A stretch of DNA of 64,000 bases from DAHUXD01 sp963805495 (lineage in GTDB: Bacteria; Acidobacteriota; Thermoanaerobaculia; UBA5066; Gp7-AA6). Position 1 is the stretch's first letter. Every line of letters starts with the position of its first letter. The position numbers were made by a program, and so were the translations under genes. The notes beneath the pieces are model-generated. The model ran no database searches, had not been told where the DNA came from, and was given only the letters and a program-made list of their open reading frames with translations. Positions 17,612-26,591 of this stretch are shown here, in pieces. The stretch is taken from contig CAWDUQ010000001.1 of assembly GCA_963805495.1 (NCBI GenBank), positions 620,001 through 684,000 on the forward strand. The letters run 5' to 3'.

Positions 17612-18397
17612 GTGGCCCGGCTTCCCGCTCTTTTCGTCTCGCACGGCTCGCCGATGGCCGCGCTCGAGGACGACGCGTGGAGCCGTGCGCTCACGGCCTT
17701 CGCCGCGACGGTCCCGAAGCCGCGGGCCGTCGCCGTCGTGTCGGGGCACTGGGAGTCGGCGGGGCCGGTCCGCGTGACCGCCTCGCCCGCGCCCGAGACG
17801 ATCCACGACTTCGGCGGGTTCCCGGCGCCCCTCTACGAAATCCGATATCCGGCCCGGGGCGATCCGGGTCTGGCCGCGTTGACGGCGAGGCTTCTCGACG
17901 AGTCGGGCTTTCAGGCGAGGACCGACGCCGAACGGGGTCTCGATCACGGCGCGTGGGTGCCGCTTCGGTTCCTCTATCCGGGAGCGGACGTTCCGGTCGT
18001 CGAGATCTCACAGCCCCTCCGCCGCCATCCCGAGGACGCCCTGCGGATGGGCGCGGCGCTGTCGCGGCTGCGCGACCAGGGAGTGCTGCTCCTCGGCACG
18101 GGCGGCATCGTGCACAACCTGCGCGAGGTCGATCTCGAGGACCGGGCCGACCGCGTCGCCGGCTGGGCGCGGGAGTTCGACGCATGGATCGCCGGGCGTC
18201 TGGAGGCGATGGATTCGGCCGGGATCGCCTCGTACCGCACGGCCGGGCCGCACGCCGATCTCGCCGTTCCCACGCCCGAGCACTTCGACCCGATCTTCGT
18301 CGTCCTCGGCTCCTCGATCGCGGGCGAGCGCGTGACGACGATCCACGAGGGCTTTCGCTACGGGACGCTCTCGATGCGGAGCTTCGCGGTCGGATAG
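17612..18397 (+). CDS. DODA-type extradiol ring-opening dioxygenase (LigB superfamily)
   Basis: A 261-residue cytosolic enzyme of the YgiD/DODA group. The metal-binding His residues are expected in LFVSHGSP, VSGHWES, LDHGAWVPL and GGIVHNLREV, all present, as is the final FRYGTLSMRSF. Members cleave catechol-type rings, using Zn or Fe. The GTG start follows a TACAAT hexamer by 6 nt. It is downstream of a hairpin-rich spacer and is not in an obvious operon. The substrate is unknown. Confidence 0.92.
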   Translation: MARLPALFVSHGSPMAALEDDAWSRALTAFAATVPKPRAVAVVSGHWESAGPVRVTASPAPETIHDFGGFPAPLYEIRYPARGDPGLAALTARLLDESGFQARTDAERGLDHGAWVPLRFLYPGADVPVVEISQPLRRHPEDALRMGAALSRLRDQGVLLLGTGGIVHNLREVDLEDRADRVAGWAREFDAWIAGRLEAMDSAGIASYRTAGPHADLAVPTPEHFDPIFVVLGSSIAGERVTTIHEGFRYGTLSMRSFAVG

Positions 18398-18432
18398 GGC
18401 GGCCGCGAGGGCCGGGCGCGTCGGCCCTCGTC

Positions 18433-18457
18433 GTAGGGGCAGCCCTTGTGGCCGCCC
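18433..18457. repeat. Copy of the dispersed GTAGGGGC repeat
   Basis: GTAGGGGCAGCCCTTGTGGC followed by CGCCC is an imperfect palindrome between two convergent genes. Related copies occur near 13.55, 24.5, 33.4 and 51.37 kb. Confidence 0.65.
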
Positions 18458-18478
18458 GTGCGACCAACGGGGCGAGGG

Positions 18479-18700
18479 CTATCCCTTCTTCGCCGGCATC
18501 AGCGTCAGCACCAGGCCGAGGACGCCGAGGCCAGCCGCCACCCAGCGCGCGGTTTCCCAGCCTTCCTTCTTCGAGCGCTCGCTCGAGGAGAAGAGCTGCT
18601 TGATGCCGCCTTCGACCGAGTCGAAGCCGGCGCGCTGGCTCGAGGCCAGCACGAAACCCACGAGACCCAGGACGAGCAGAGCGATGCCTATGCGTTTCAT
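18479..18700 (-). CDS. Small DUF3185-like membrane protein
   Basis: A 73-residue protein with two membrane segments (residues 4-20 and 52-68) separated by a polar stretch. The N terminus MKRIGIALLVLGLVGFVLA and the short C-terminal KKG resemble DUF3185 proteins, which are inner-membrane and of unknown function. The start has a weak Shine-Dalgarno region. It is a single gene, convergent with the DODA gene. Confidence 0.7.
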   Translation of the reverse strand: MKRIGIALLVLGLVGFVLASSQRAGFDSVEGGIKQLFSSSERSKKEGWETARWVAAGLGVLGLVLTLMPAKKG

Positions 18701-18833
18701 GGTGACCTCTCTGACGAGGGACGATATCCGAGGCCGGCGGGTCGGGAGAGGTCAGGGCGCCGGCCCGGCCGCAGGGACAGTCATCCGGCGAGGACATCAT
18801 CTGTCCGACCCCTGGCCGCATTCTGGGGTCGGG

Positions 18834-19157
18834 ATGGAAATCGAAGCGGAAACCGGCCGGCTCCTCGCGCCCCGGGCATGGTGCCGGCAGCGCTGGTGCC
18901 GCGAAGACGCGGGCGCGGAGCACCGGCCGGGCGACGGCTGCTCGTGCGAAGCGCACGGCCGCGCCGCGGGGCTCGAGGACGAGCCGCGACTCACGATCCT
19001 GAAGGCGCACGCTTCGCGCCTGCCCGCCTTCGCGTGCCGCGCCTGCGGCCGCGCGTCGAAGCGGATGGTCGAGTACCCCACCCTCTATTTCCGCTGCGAG
19101 CCCTGTGCCGCGGAGGACCGGTGGCCGGACCTCGGCGGCCGGACCGCGCGCGGCTGA
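18834..19157 (+). CDS. Putative small zinc-ribbon protein
   Basis: A 107-residue ORF with a CxxC pair (ACRAC) and a second pair (CEPC) about 25 residues later, suggesting a zinc ribbon at the C terminus. Additional Cys residues occur in the N-terminal half. GGGGTCGGG precedes the ATG. It has no recognised family and lies alone before the DinB gene. It could be a chance ORF in GC-rich DNA, but the paired cysteines favour a real gene. Confidence 0.45.
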   Translation: MEIEAETGRLLAPRAWCRQRWCREDAGAEHRPGDGCSCEAHGRAAGLEDEPRLTILKAHASRLPAFACRACGRASKRMVEYPTLYFRCEPCAAEDRWPDLGGRTARG

Positions 19158-19214
19158 CCTTCCGGCGATAGGCTCTCGGACTCCGCCGGGGACCCCCCGG
19201 AGAAGGAGCAGCCC

Positions 19215-19718
19215 ATGGACCAGGATCTTGCGACGCTTCGCAACTTTTTCGCCTTCGGCCGGTGGGCGAACCGGAAGACCCTCGAGTCGGCCGCCGTCCT
19301 GAGCCCGGAGGAGTATGCGCGCCCGGTCGGGGGCAGTTTCGGCTCGGTCCGCGGGACCCTCGCGCACGTCTACGGCGCCGACTGGGTCTGGCTCGAGCGC
19401 TTTCACGGACGCTCCCCGCGGTCGGTGCCGGAGGGCGACGACAATCTGCCCCTCGAGGACCTCGCGCGCAAGTGGCGCGAAGTCGAGGCGGGCCAGGACG
19501 CGTACATCGCGACTCTCACGCAGGAGCGCCTGGCCGAGCCGCTGTCCTACGTGGCCTTTTCGGGAGACGCGTTCACCCGCCGACTCGGCGACGCGCTCCT
19601 CCACCTCGCGAATCACGGCACGTACCACCGCGGCCAGGTGGCGACGCTGTTGCGCCAGCTCGGCCACAAGGCGATCTCGACGGACTTCCTGCGCTACGTC
19701 GATGCGCTGGAGGCCTGA
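19215..19718 (+). CDS. DinB family protein (putative metal-dependent)
   Basis: A 167-residue four-helix-bundle protein. The three metal-ligand His residues of the DinB/YfiT fold are expected in TLAHVYGADW and LANHGTYHRGQ, both present, along with the N-terminal FFAFGRWANRKTL. Such proteins often act as thiol-dependent transferases or hydrolases, for example with bacillithiol; here the substrate is unknown. The start follows GGAGAAGGAG. It is convergent with the GWxTD locus. Confidence 0.88.
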   Translation: MDQDLATLRNFFAFGRWANRKTLESAAVLSPEEYARPVGGSFGSVRGTLAHVYGADWVWLERFHGRSPRSVPEGDDNLPLEDLARKWREVEAGQDAYIATLTQERLAEPLSYVAFSGDAFTRRLGDALLHLANHGTYHRGQVATLLRQLGHKAISTDFLRYVDALEA

Positions 19719-19730
19719 GACGGCCCGGGT

Positions 19731-20816
19731 CTACGAGGCCGGGACGCGGGGCTTCGCCGCCTCGAGCACGGTGATCGTCTCGGACTCGCGCTGCAGGACG
19801 TTGGCGCCGTAGCCCTGCTTCGTCAGGAACTTGAAGTCGACCTCCTGGTAGGGGACGTTCGACGGCAGCCGCTCCTTGCGGTAGACCCAGGTCTCGACGG
19901 TGTTGTTGGACGAGTCGAGCGCGGTCTTTCCGGGGCCGACGAACGCGGAGGCGGCGACGGCCTGTTTCCCGGAGGTCGAGGTGCCGCTGCCCTTCCGCAT
20001 GGAGTTCTTCAGGTCCTGCGAGCCGGCCGTCGAGAGGCCGTCGGAGATGCTCGCATCCTCGCCGGTCCGCATCGGCTTGCGCGCCGCGTAGGTCGGCGGG
20101 CCGAGGAGGACGAAGACCATGCCGCGATCCGTCAGGCTGCCCTTCTGCTCCGCGTCGAGCGCGAGGTTGGCGTCGGCGAAGGCCGCGCGGCGCTCGAACT
20201 CGGCGTGGTAGCTGCGCCCGTCGATCTCCGGCAGCGTCTTGCGGGCCTCCCAGAACTTCTCGACGAAGTCGGCGCGGGCGTTGCCGTCCGTCAGGCCGGC
20301 CCAGGTCTTCTTCTCACCGTTCGTCATGATCCACTTCACGGGACCCTCTCCCCAGTACTGGTCGACGACCTCGGTCGTACCGGGCGGCGGCTGAAACGCC
20401 TTGTAGGCGTTGGCGAAGGAGGGGGCCCGGTCGGGATCGCCCGCGGCGGCCTTCTGGGCCTTCTCGAAGGCCGAAACGGCCTTCTTCGAGTACATCGTCG
20501 AGTCGATCGAGGCGGTCGGCTGGAGCTTCAGGAAGGCGCCGAACTGCTCGACGGCCTGGTCGGACTGGCCGAGGTTCGCGTCGCAGACGCCGCGGTAGAA
20601 AGCGAGCGGGGCCTCGAGCTGTTTCTTGACCGCCTCCTGGCCGGGCTTGCTGGCCTCGGCCTCGAGCGCGTCGAGCGTCTTCGAAGCGTCCGCCCACGAG
20701 CCCGACTTGATCTCCGCCTTGGCCTTCCCGAAGAGCTCGGGGATCGATTGGGCCGCGAGTCCGGCCGCCGCCGCGGCGGTGAGGCCGACTGCGAGAAACA
20801 GGCGCTGGAGGAGCAT
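19731..20816 (-). CDS. GWxTD domain exported protein (paralog 1)
   Basis: A 361-residue protein with a signal peptide (residues 1-22, cut after GLAAQ), a TPR-like helical region to about 150 and a GWxTD-type domain (KTWAGLTD near 175, then LTDRGMVFVLLGPPTYA). GWxTD proteins are common in Acidobacteriota and Bacteroidota; their function is unknown. The C terminus (VPYQEVDFKFLTKQGYGANVLQ) is almost identical to that of the next gene. It is the downstream member of a tandem duplication on the minus strand. Confidence 0.85.
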   Translation of the reverse strand: MLLQRLFLAVGLTAAAAAGLAAQSIPELFGKAKAEIKSGSWADASKTLDALEAEASKPGQEAVKKQLEAPLAFYRGVCDANLGQSDQAVEQFGAFLKLQPTASIDSTMYSKKAVSAFEKAQKAAAGDPDRAPSFANAYKAFQPPPGTTEVVDQYWGEGPVKWIMTNGEKKTWAGLTDGNARADFVEKFWEARKTLPEIDGRSYHAEFERRAAFADANLALDAEQKGSLTDRGMVFVLLGPPTYAARKPMRTGEDASISDGLSTAGSQDLKNSMRKGSGTSTSGKQAVAASAFVGPGKTALDSSNNTVETWVYRKERLPSNVPYQEVDFKFLTKQGYGANVLQRESETITVLEAAKPRVPAS

Positions 20817-20835
20817 CGGGTGCCTCAGAGCGATT

Positions 20836-21939
20836 CTATGCCGGCGGGCGGGTCGCGTCCTTCGCCACCTCGAGCGTGTTGACGGTTTCGGGCTCCCGCT
20901 GGAGCACGTTCGCGCCGTAGCCCTTTTTCGTCAGGAACTGGAAGTCGACTTGCTGGTAGGGGATGCCCTTCGGAAGGAGCTCGCGGCGGTAGTGCCAGAC
21001 TTCCATCTTGTCGTCGCCGGACGTGGCGGCCTTCGTGGTCGGCGCGGAATACTGGGCATTGGCGCGCGCGAGCTGGGAGGAGGTTGCGGCACGTGCGCCG
21101 CGCGCCTGGGCCGCGGCATGCGTCTGTCGCTCGGTGGTCTCGACGTCATGGCTGGTGACGGTGGAGAGCCCTCCATCGTCCGAGGCGTCGTCGCCGGCGC
21201 GCATGGGCTTGCGCCCGGCGTAGGTCGGAGGGCCCATCAGGACGAAGACCATGCCGCGGTCCGTCAGGCTGCCGCGCTGCTCGTCTTCCTCGGCGAGGTT
21301 GACGTCGGCGAACGCGACGCGGCGCTCGAACTCCTGACGGTAATTGCGCCCGTCCGCCCCCGGCATGGACCGTCGGGCGGACCAGAACTGCTCGACGAAG
21401 TCGATGCGTGCGTTCGCGTCCGCCAGGGACGGCCAGGCCTCCCGTTCCTCTTCCGTCATGATCCATTTCACCGGGCCGTCGCCCCAGTATTGATCGGCGG
21501 GATCGCGGTCCTTCGCGTCGGCCGGCGGCTGGAACTCCTTGTAGGCCTCGGCGAGCGAGGGGGCGCGCGCGGCGGCGGCCTTCTGCGCCTTCTCGAAGGC
21601 GGCAACGGCCTTTTTCGGGTACATCGCGGCGTCGATCGCGGCGCCGGGCTGAAGCTTCAGGAACGCGCCGAACTGCTCGACCGCCTCGTCCGGCCGGCCG
21701 AGGCTGGCGTCGCAGACGCCGCGGTAGAAGGCGAGCGGGGCCTCGAGCTGTTTCTTGACCGCCTCCTGGCCGGGCTTGCTGGCCTCGGCCTCGAGCGTGT
21801 CGAGCGTCTTCGACGCGTCCGCCCACGAGCCCGACTTGATCTCCGCCTTGGCCTTCCCGAAGAGCTCGGGGATCGATTGGGCCGCGAGTCCGGCCGCGGC
21901 GGCGGCGAGGCCGATCGCGAGAAGCCAGCGTTTGATCAT
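20836..21939 (-). CDS. GWxTD domain exported protein (paralog 2)
   Basis: A 367-residue protein very similar to its downstream paralog from the signal peptide to the end, with divergence around residues 255-310, where it has a Thr/Ala-rich insertion. It has a TPR-like N-terminal half and the GWxTD region with LTDRGMVFVLMGPPTYA. The start at 21939 is supported by GGGAGA 4 nt upstream. The frame stays open upstream for another 81 codons and includes a truncated third copy, so a longer product from 22182 cannot be excluded. Confidence 0.85.
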   Translation of the reverse strand: MIKRWLLAIGLAAAAAGLAAQSIPELFGKAKAEIKSGSWADASKTLDTLEAEASKPGQEAVKKQLEAPLAFYRGVCDASLGRPDEAVEQFGAFLKLQPGAAIDAAMYPKKAVAAFEKAQKAAAARAPSLAEAYKEFQPPADAKDRDPADQYWGDGPVKWIMTEEEREAWPSLADANARIDFVEQFWSARRSMPGADGRNYRQEFERRVAFADVNLAEEDEQRGSLTDRGMVFVLMGPPTYAGRKPMRAGDDASDDGGLSTVTSHDVETTERQTHAAAQARGARAATSSQLARANAQYSAPTTKAATSGDDKMEVWHYRRELLPKGIPYQQVDFQFLTKKGYGANVLQREPETVNTLEVAKDATRPPA

Positions 21940-21999
21940 CGGATCTCCCAGACCGAGAATTCTACGCCCGCGGCCGTTCCCTTCGCGGCTCCGGGCGTG

Positions 22000-22182
22000 T
22001 TGGATCGCCTCGTTGCCGGGTTTCGCCGACTCGGCGTCCAGGGCGTCGAGGGCCTTGGATGCGCCCGGCCACGAGCCCGCCGTCACCTGGTCCTTCAGCT
22101 GGCCGAACAGCTCCGGAATGGTCCGCGCCGTCGCCACCGCCGCGAGAAGCAGGACGCCGACCGACCAGGCGATCTTCGTCAT
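22000..22182 (-). pseudogene. Truncated third copy of the GWxTD protein N terminus
   Basis: About 61 codons encode a signal peptide (MTKIAWSVGVLLLAAVATAR) followed by TIPELFG and SWPGASKALDALDAE. These match the first 60 residues of the two downstream GWxTD proteins. Homology then stops, and about 20 unrelated codons lead in frame, without a stop, into the start of paralog 2. This is either a decayed duplicate or an in-frame extension of paralog 2 that would contain two signal peptides. A decayed duplicate seems more likely. Confidence 0.6.
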
Positions 22183-22256
22183 GACAACCCCCGCGGGGAG
22201 AGCCGATCTCCCGCTCCGGAAGCCATGTGCCCGCAGGCGGCGGATCGTTACGGCGA

Positions 22257-23192
22257 CTATCGGTTCTGGACGAACTGCCAGCCGAAGCGGCCCTTGATGC
22301 ACAGGTGCCCGTTCGTGACGTCGTGATCGAGCGGCGAAGTCACCCGGACGATCGCGTTGTCCTGGACGCGCAGCTCGAGCGTGCACCCCACGCCGCAGTA
22401 GGGGCAAATGGTGTCCGTCACGCTCTGCTTCGACTCGTCCCAGCGCCCCGCCTGCCGCAGGTCGTGCTCGCTCTTGAACATCAGGGCGCCCGTGGGGCAG
22501 ACGCCGATGCAGTTGCCGCAGTAGACGCAGGCGGATTCGGGCAGCGGCGTCGCGAGCTCGGTCGAGATGCGGGCGTCGAAGCCGCGCCCCGCGACCGCGA
22601 TCGCGAAGGTGTTTTGCGCCTCGACGCCGCAGGCCTGGACGCACTTGTAACAGAGGATGCATCGGGCGTAGTCGCGGACGTAGAGGTCGTTGTCGATCAT
22701 CACCGGCTGGGCGACCGTCGCCGCGCGCCCCGACGGGGACGCGTGGTGGTGTCCCGGAACGGCTGCGTCGCGCTCTCCCGCCGCGGCCGGCGCCGAGGGA
22801 GGGCCGTAGCGCTCGGGAACGCAGCCGTAGCGCTCCATCCAGCGGCGCACGTCGTCCGAGGCGTACGCGAGGTCGACCGAGGAGGCCAGAAACTCGAGGA
22901 CGACGCGGCGCGAGAGGCGCACGCGCTCGCTGTCGGTCGAAACTTTCATCTTCGGCTCGACCGGGCGCGAGCACGCCGGAACGAGAACGCGCGAACCTTC
23001 GACCTCGACGACGCAAGCCCGGCAGACGTTGACCGGCATCAGGTTCTCGAGATAGCAGAGCGTCGGCGTGTCGACGCCCTTCGCGCGGCAGGCCTCGAGG
23101 ATCGTGGTTCCGCGCGGGACCGTGACGGGTTCGCCGTCGATCGTGAGGTCGATCGGCTGCGTCGGGTCGAGGCGCCGGTCCGTCGGGATCAC
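22257..23192 (-). CDS. Formate dehydrogenase alpha subunit, N-terminal iron-sulfur half (NuoG-like)
   Basis: A 311-residue iron-sulfur protein. A [2Fe-2S] ferredoxin domain uses the Cys of CYLENLMPVNVCRAC and VPACSRP. Two [4Fe-4S] clusters are at CILCYKC...C and CVYCGNCIGVC. The last part is the N-terminal [4Fe-4S] segment of a molybdenum/tungsten bis-PGD enzyme (CPYCGVGC, then GHLCIKGRFGW). The ORF then stops at TAG just where the catalytic body of FdsA-like formate dehydrogenases would continue. That body is encoded separately at 26595-28502. The GTG start overlaps the TGA of the NuoEF-like gene by 4 nt. It carries electrons between the catalytic subunit and the NuoEF-like subunit. Confidence 0.87.
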   Translation of the reverse strand: MIPTDRRLDPTQPIDLTIDGEPVTVPRGTTILEACRAKGVDTPTLCYLENLMPVNVCRACVVEVEGSRVLVPACSRPVEPKMKVSTDSERVRLSRRVVLEFLASSVDLAYASDDVRRWMERYGCVPERYGPPSAPAAAGERDAAVPGHHHASPSGRAATVAQPVMIDNDLYVRDYARCILCYKCVQACGVEAQNTFAIAVAGRGFDARISTELATPLPESACVYCGNCIGVCPTGALMFKSEHDLRQAGRWDESKQSVTDTICPYCGVGCTLELRVQDNAIVRVTSPLDHDVTNGHLCIKGRFGWQFVQNR

Positions 23193-25069
23193 GACTTCGC
23201 GCTCCCGAAGACTCCGAGCTTGCCGATCGCCGACTGGATCGCCCCCGAGGCCGTCTGTCCGAGGCCGCAGATCGAGGCATCCTTCATGGCGCGGGCCATG
23301 TCCTCGAGCAGCGCCATCTCCGTGTCGATCGAGCCGAGCGGCCGGCCGGAGGCGATCCGCGCGACGAGCTCTTCCTGGCGCTGTGTGCCGACCCGGCAGG
23401 GGACGCACTGGCCGCAGGACTCGTCGCGGAAAAAGGCGGCGATGCGTTTCAACGCGTCCGCGAGGTCCGCACGCTCGTCGAAGACCATGACGACGCCCGA
23501 CCCGAGCGAGGCGCCGATCGCACGGGTGCCCTCGAAGGTCAACGGCGTGTCGAGGGCCTCCGGGCCGACGAAGGAGCCGGCCGCGCCGCCCAGCAGCACC
23601 GCGCGGATGCCGCGCCCGCCCGGAACGCCGCCGGCTTCCTCGATCAGCTGGCGCAGCGTCGCGCCGAACTCGACCTCGTAGACGCCGGGCCGCGCGAGGT
23701 GGCCCGAGAGGCAGAAGAGCTTGGGCCCGGTCGACTGGCCCGAGCCGATCGCCGCGAATGCCGCGCCGCCCTCGAGGAGGATCGGCAGCACGCAGGCGAG
23801 GGTCTCGACGTTGTTGATGACGGTGGGCTTTCCGAAGAGGCCCTTCTCGACCGGGAAGGGCGGCTTGTTGCGCGGCTCGCCGCGGAAGCCCTCGATCGAG
23901 TTGAAGAGGGCCGTCTCCTCGCCGCAGATGTAGGCCCCGGCGCCGCGGCGGACCTCGAGATCGAAGCGAAATGACCGGCCGGCGACGGAGGCTCCGAGAA
24001 GCCCGCCGGCACGCGCGGCCGCGATCGCCGCCTCGACGCGCTCGATCGCGAGCGGGTATTCGCCCCGCACGTAGACGTAGCCGTGCTCGCAGCCCGTCGC
24101 GAATGCGACGATCGTCATGGCCTCGACGAGGGCGAACGGGTCCTCCTCCATGAGGACGCGGTCCTTGAACGTGCCGGGCTCGGATTCGTCGGCATTGCAG
24201 ACGATGAAGTGGGGCCGTGCGGGCTGCTTCGCCACCGCGTCCCACTTTCGGCCCGCCGGGAACGCCGCGCCTCCGCGGCCGACGAGCTTCGATTCGAGCG
24301 CTTCGCGGATCACGCCCTCGGGCCCGAGGGCAAAGGCCCGCTCGAGGGCCGCGTAACCGCCCTGTGCCCGGTAGTCGGCGAGGCTTCCGGGGTCCACGCG
24401 GCCGACGCGGCGCAGAAGGCGCAGCCCGGGATGGCGCCCGTCGAGCGTCTGCGGCGCGGAAGGGGAGCCCGGACCGGGGAGGGCGGCCACAAGCGCCGCC
24501 CCCACGACACTCTCGGCCCCGTTCGTAGGGGCGAGGCTCGTCCCCGCCCTTATGGCCGCCGGCGCCACGACGTAATCCTTCGCCCCCTCGCCCGCGTTCT
24601 GCACCAGCACCGCCGGCGCGCGCTCGCACAGGCCGAGGCACGGCGAGGTGCGAAACGCGCCTTTCGGCAGATGCTTCTCCGCCTCGGCGCACAGGTCTCT
24701 CGCTCCCGCGAGCCGGCAGGCGAGGTCGTCGCAGACGTGAACGATCGTCCTCGGCTGCGGCCCGACCGAGAACATCGCATAGAAGGTTGCGACGCCCCAG
24801 GCCTCCGCGGGGGCGACCGAGAGGCGCTGGCAGATGTAGTTCAGAGCACCGGGCGAAATCCAGCCGGCGCGGGCGTGGGCGGCCCAGAGGGCGGGCAGGA
24901 GCAGATGCCGCTTCGCGCGCAGCGCGTCGCCGCCCATCGCGAGGTGACCGTCGAGGTCCGGCCGCCGCGCGCCGCCTTCCCATCCCGAAGCCGGCGATCC
25001 CAGGGCCGCATCGACCGCCGCGCGCTCCTCGTCCGAGGGGACGGCATCGGGGATGAGATGAAGATCCAC
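23189..25069 (-). CDS. NuoE-NuoF fusion, NAD-reducing subunit of formate dehydrogenase
   Basis: A 626-residue fusion. Residues 45-165 are NuoE-like with a [2Fe-2S] site (CDDLAC, then CLGLC). Residues 205-610 are NuoF-like, with the NADH/FMN motif GRGGAAFP, the FMN-region GAGAYICGEETAL and a [4Fe-4S] site CGQCVPC...C. With the two formate dehydrogenase parts it forms an NAD(+)-linked soluble complex of the Fds type. The linker at about 175-200 is translated from two copies of a dispersed repeat and reads VGAALVAAL. The start is a GTG with a TAGACT hexamer 7 nt before it. Confidence 0.9.
   Translation of the reverse strand: MDLHLIPDAVPSDEERAAVDAALGSPASGWEGGARRPDLDGHLAMGGDALRAKRHLLLPALWAAHARAGWISPGALNYICQRLSVAPAEAWGVATFYAMFSVGPQPRTIVHVCDDLACRLAGARDLCAEAEKHLPKGAFRTSPCLGLCERAPAVLVQNAGEGAKDYVVAPAAIRAGTSLAPTNGAESVVGAALVAALPGPGSPSAPQTLDGRHPGLRLLRRVGRVDPGSLADYRAQGGYAALERAFALGPEGVIREALESKLVGRGGAAFPAGRKWDAVAKQPARPHFIVCNADESEPGTFKDRVLMEEDPFALVEAMTIVAFATGCEHGYVYVRGEYPLAIERVEAAIAAARAGGLLGASVAGRSFRFDLEVRRGAGAYICGEETALFNSIEGFRGEPRNKPPFPVEKGLFGKPTVINNVETLACVLPILLEGGAAFAAIGSGQSTGPKLFCLSGHLARPGVYEVEFGATLRQLIEEAGGVPGGRGIRAVLLGGAAGSFVGPEALDTPLTFEGTRAIGASLGSGVVMVFDERADLADALKRIAAFFRDESCGQCVPCRVGTQRQEELVARIASGRPLGSIDTEMALLEDMARAMKDASICGLGQTASGAIQSAIGKLGVFGSAKS
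24483..24551. repeat. Two dispersed GTAGGGGC-type repeats inside the nuoEF-like gene
   Basis: Copies at 24483-24507 (reverse) and 24527-24551 (forward, GTAGGGGCGAGG...) lie in the coding region between the NuoE and NuoF domains. They keep the frame open and add about 25 residues of linker. Confidence 0.65.
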
Positions 25070-25076
25070 TCGGCCT

Positions 25077-25082
25077 AGTCTA
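25077..25082 (-). promoter_or_regulatory. -10 hexamer TAGACT, leaderless-type promoter
   Basis: TAGACT (minus strand) ends 7 nt before the GTG at 25069, with no Shine-Dalgarno. It suggests an internal promoter for the nuoEF-like gene. Confidence 0.45.
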
Positions 25083-25114
25083 GATGAACCCGGCCGTAGC
25101 CGTCGACGCGGCGG

Positions 25115-26584
25115 TCAGGGCTTTTTCACCTCGCTGCGGGCCTTCTCGCGCGCCGCCTCCCGTTCCTTCTGCTGCTCGAGCACGAGCTGATAGGCGAGGT
25201 AGTACTTGTAGATGTTGCTGACGTAGGTCACGGTCTCGCGGCCGATCTTCTCGGCGGCGATCACTTCGACGTTGTTGAACCAGACGTTGGGATTGAGCCC
25301 CCGTTCCTTGGCGATCCTGCGGAGCTGGGCGATCCGTCCGGGCCCGGCGTTGTAGGAGGCGAAAGTGAAGAGGCCCTTGTTGAGGGCGTCCATGGGCTCC
25401 TTGCCGTAGTACTTGTCGAGCATGAAGCGGACGTACTTGACCCCGGCGTGGATGTTGGGATCGATCTGTTGGATGTCGCCGACGTTGAGCTCCTTGCCGG
25501 TCGCCGGCATCACCTGCATCACGCCGATCGCACCCACGGGGCTCTTGACCGACTGGTCGAGACGCGACTCCTGGTAGCCCTGCGCGGCCATGAGCAGGGT
25601 GTCCATGTCGTACTTTTCGCAGTACTTGCGGAACAGGGCGACGGCCTGGTCGAACTTGGCCCGCTCCTCCGCCGAAGTCGCGTTCTTCACGTATTTGGTG
25701 TTCTTCAGGTATTTCGCGAGGAGCTGATTGCGGGTCGCGGACTTTGCGGGGTAGCGCTCGAGAAACGCGTCGATCTCCTTCTTGAGCTGGGGGCTGTTCT
25801 TCCGGATCATCCAGCCGAGCTGTCCGCCGGTCCGGACCGCGGCGCCGGGGTTGAGCGTGATCCTGGTCAGGACCTTCTTCCAGAATTCGGCCCGGTTGTC
25901 GTCGACGATCGTCGCCGGCACGAGCCCCGCGTTGACCATCTCCAGTATGTCTTCAGCCTCCAGGTTGTCGGGCGCGTAGCGAACCCGGACGGGAGGCTTC
26001 CCCGACTTCTTGAGCTCGGCGTTGAGCGTCTGGACGCTCTCGTCGTAGGACGAACCCTTCCGGATGTACACCTCGCGGCCCGAAAGATCGGCGGGGGCCG
26101 CGACCGGGGGCTCGCCCGGTGCCGTCACGACGATCTCGGAGACGTTGGTCTCGGTCGGGATGGAAAAGTCGACCTCCTTCAACCTCTCCGGAGTGATCGT
26201 CACGTACCCCATGGCGATGTCGCCCCGGCCGTCCCGAATCGCCGCGAGGAAGTCTCCCCGGGCCTCGGGCCGAAAGACCACGTGGGTGCGAATGTGGCCC
26301 TTCCCGAGGCCCTTGTTCAGGTCGTCCTCGAAGAGCTTGAAAGCGTCGTATGCGATGCCCCGCGGCTGTCCCTTGTCGATGAAGTAGAGGGTCTTGGAGT
26401 AGGGGACGAGGACCCGGATCCGCCGGCGCCGGATCATGCCGTCGAGGTCGCCCTTCCACGTATCGTCGGCGAACTTCGCGATGGCCGCGTCTGTCTGCGC
26501 CGCCTGTGCTCTGGCGGCGGCGGCGGGGATCAGGAGAAATGCGGCGGTGAGGAGGGATCGGAGGAGTCTGTTGCTTGGCGACAT
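25115..26584 (-). CDS. mltF: MltF-like membrane-bound lytic transglycosylase
   Basis: A 489-residue exported protein with a signal peptide (residues 1-26). Residues 45-280 are a periplasmic solute-binding (SBP_bac_3) domain, and residues 320-455 are an SLT transglycosylase domain with the catalytic Glu in AAQGYQESRLDQ, then SPVGAIGVMQVMP and ASYNAGPGRI. MltF enzymes cleave peptidoglycan and are regulated by the binding domain. It sits between the two split halves of formate dehydrogenase: 10 nt after the catalytic gene and 46 nt before the NuoEF-like gene. A TAGACT hexamer lies 7 nt before its ATG, so it has its own likely promoter. Confidence 0.92.
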   Translation of the reverse strand: MSPSNRLLRSLLTAAFLLIPAAAARAQAAQTDAAIAKFADDTWKGDLDGMIRRRRIRVLVPYSKTLYFIDKGQPRGIAYDAFKLFEDDLNKGLGKGHIRTHVVFRPEARGDFLAAIRDGRGDIAMGYVTITPERLKEVDFSIPTETNVSEIVVTAPGEPPVAAPADLSGREVYIRKGSSYDESVQTLNAELKKSGKPPVRVRYAPDNLEAEDILEMVNAGLVPATIVDDNRAEFWKKVLTRITLNPGAAVRTGGQLGWMIRKNSPQLKKEIDAFLERYPAKSATRNQLLAKYLKNTKYVKNATSAEERAKFDQAVALFRKYCEKYDMDTLLMAAQGYQESRLDQSVKSPVGAIGVMQVMPATGKELNVGDIQQIDPNIHAGVKYVRFMLDKYYGKEPMDALNKGLFTFASYNAGPGRIAQLRRIAKERGLNPNVWFNNVEVIAAEKIGRETVTYVSNIYKYYLAYQLVLEQQKEREAAREKARSEVKKP

Positions 26585-26591
26585 CCGCCCT

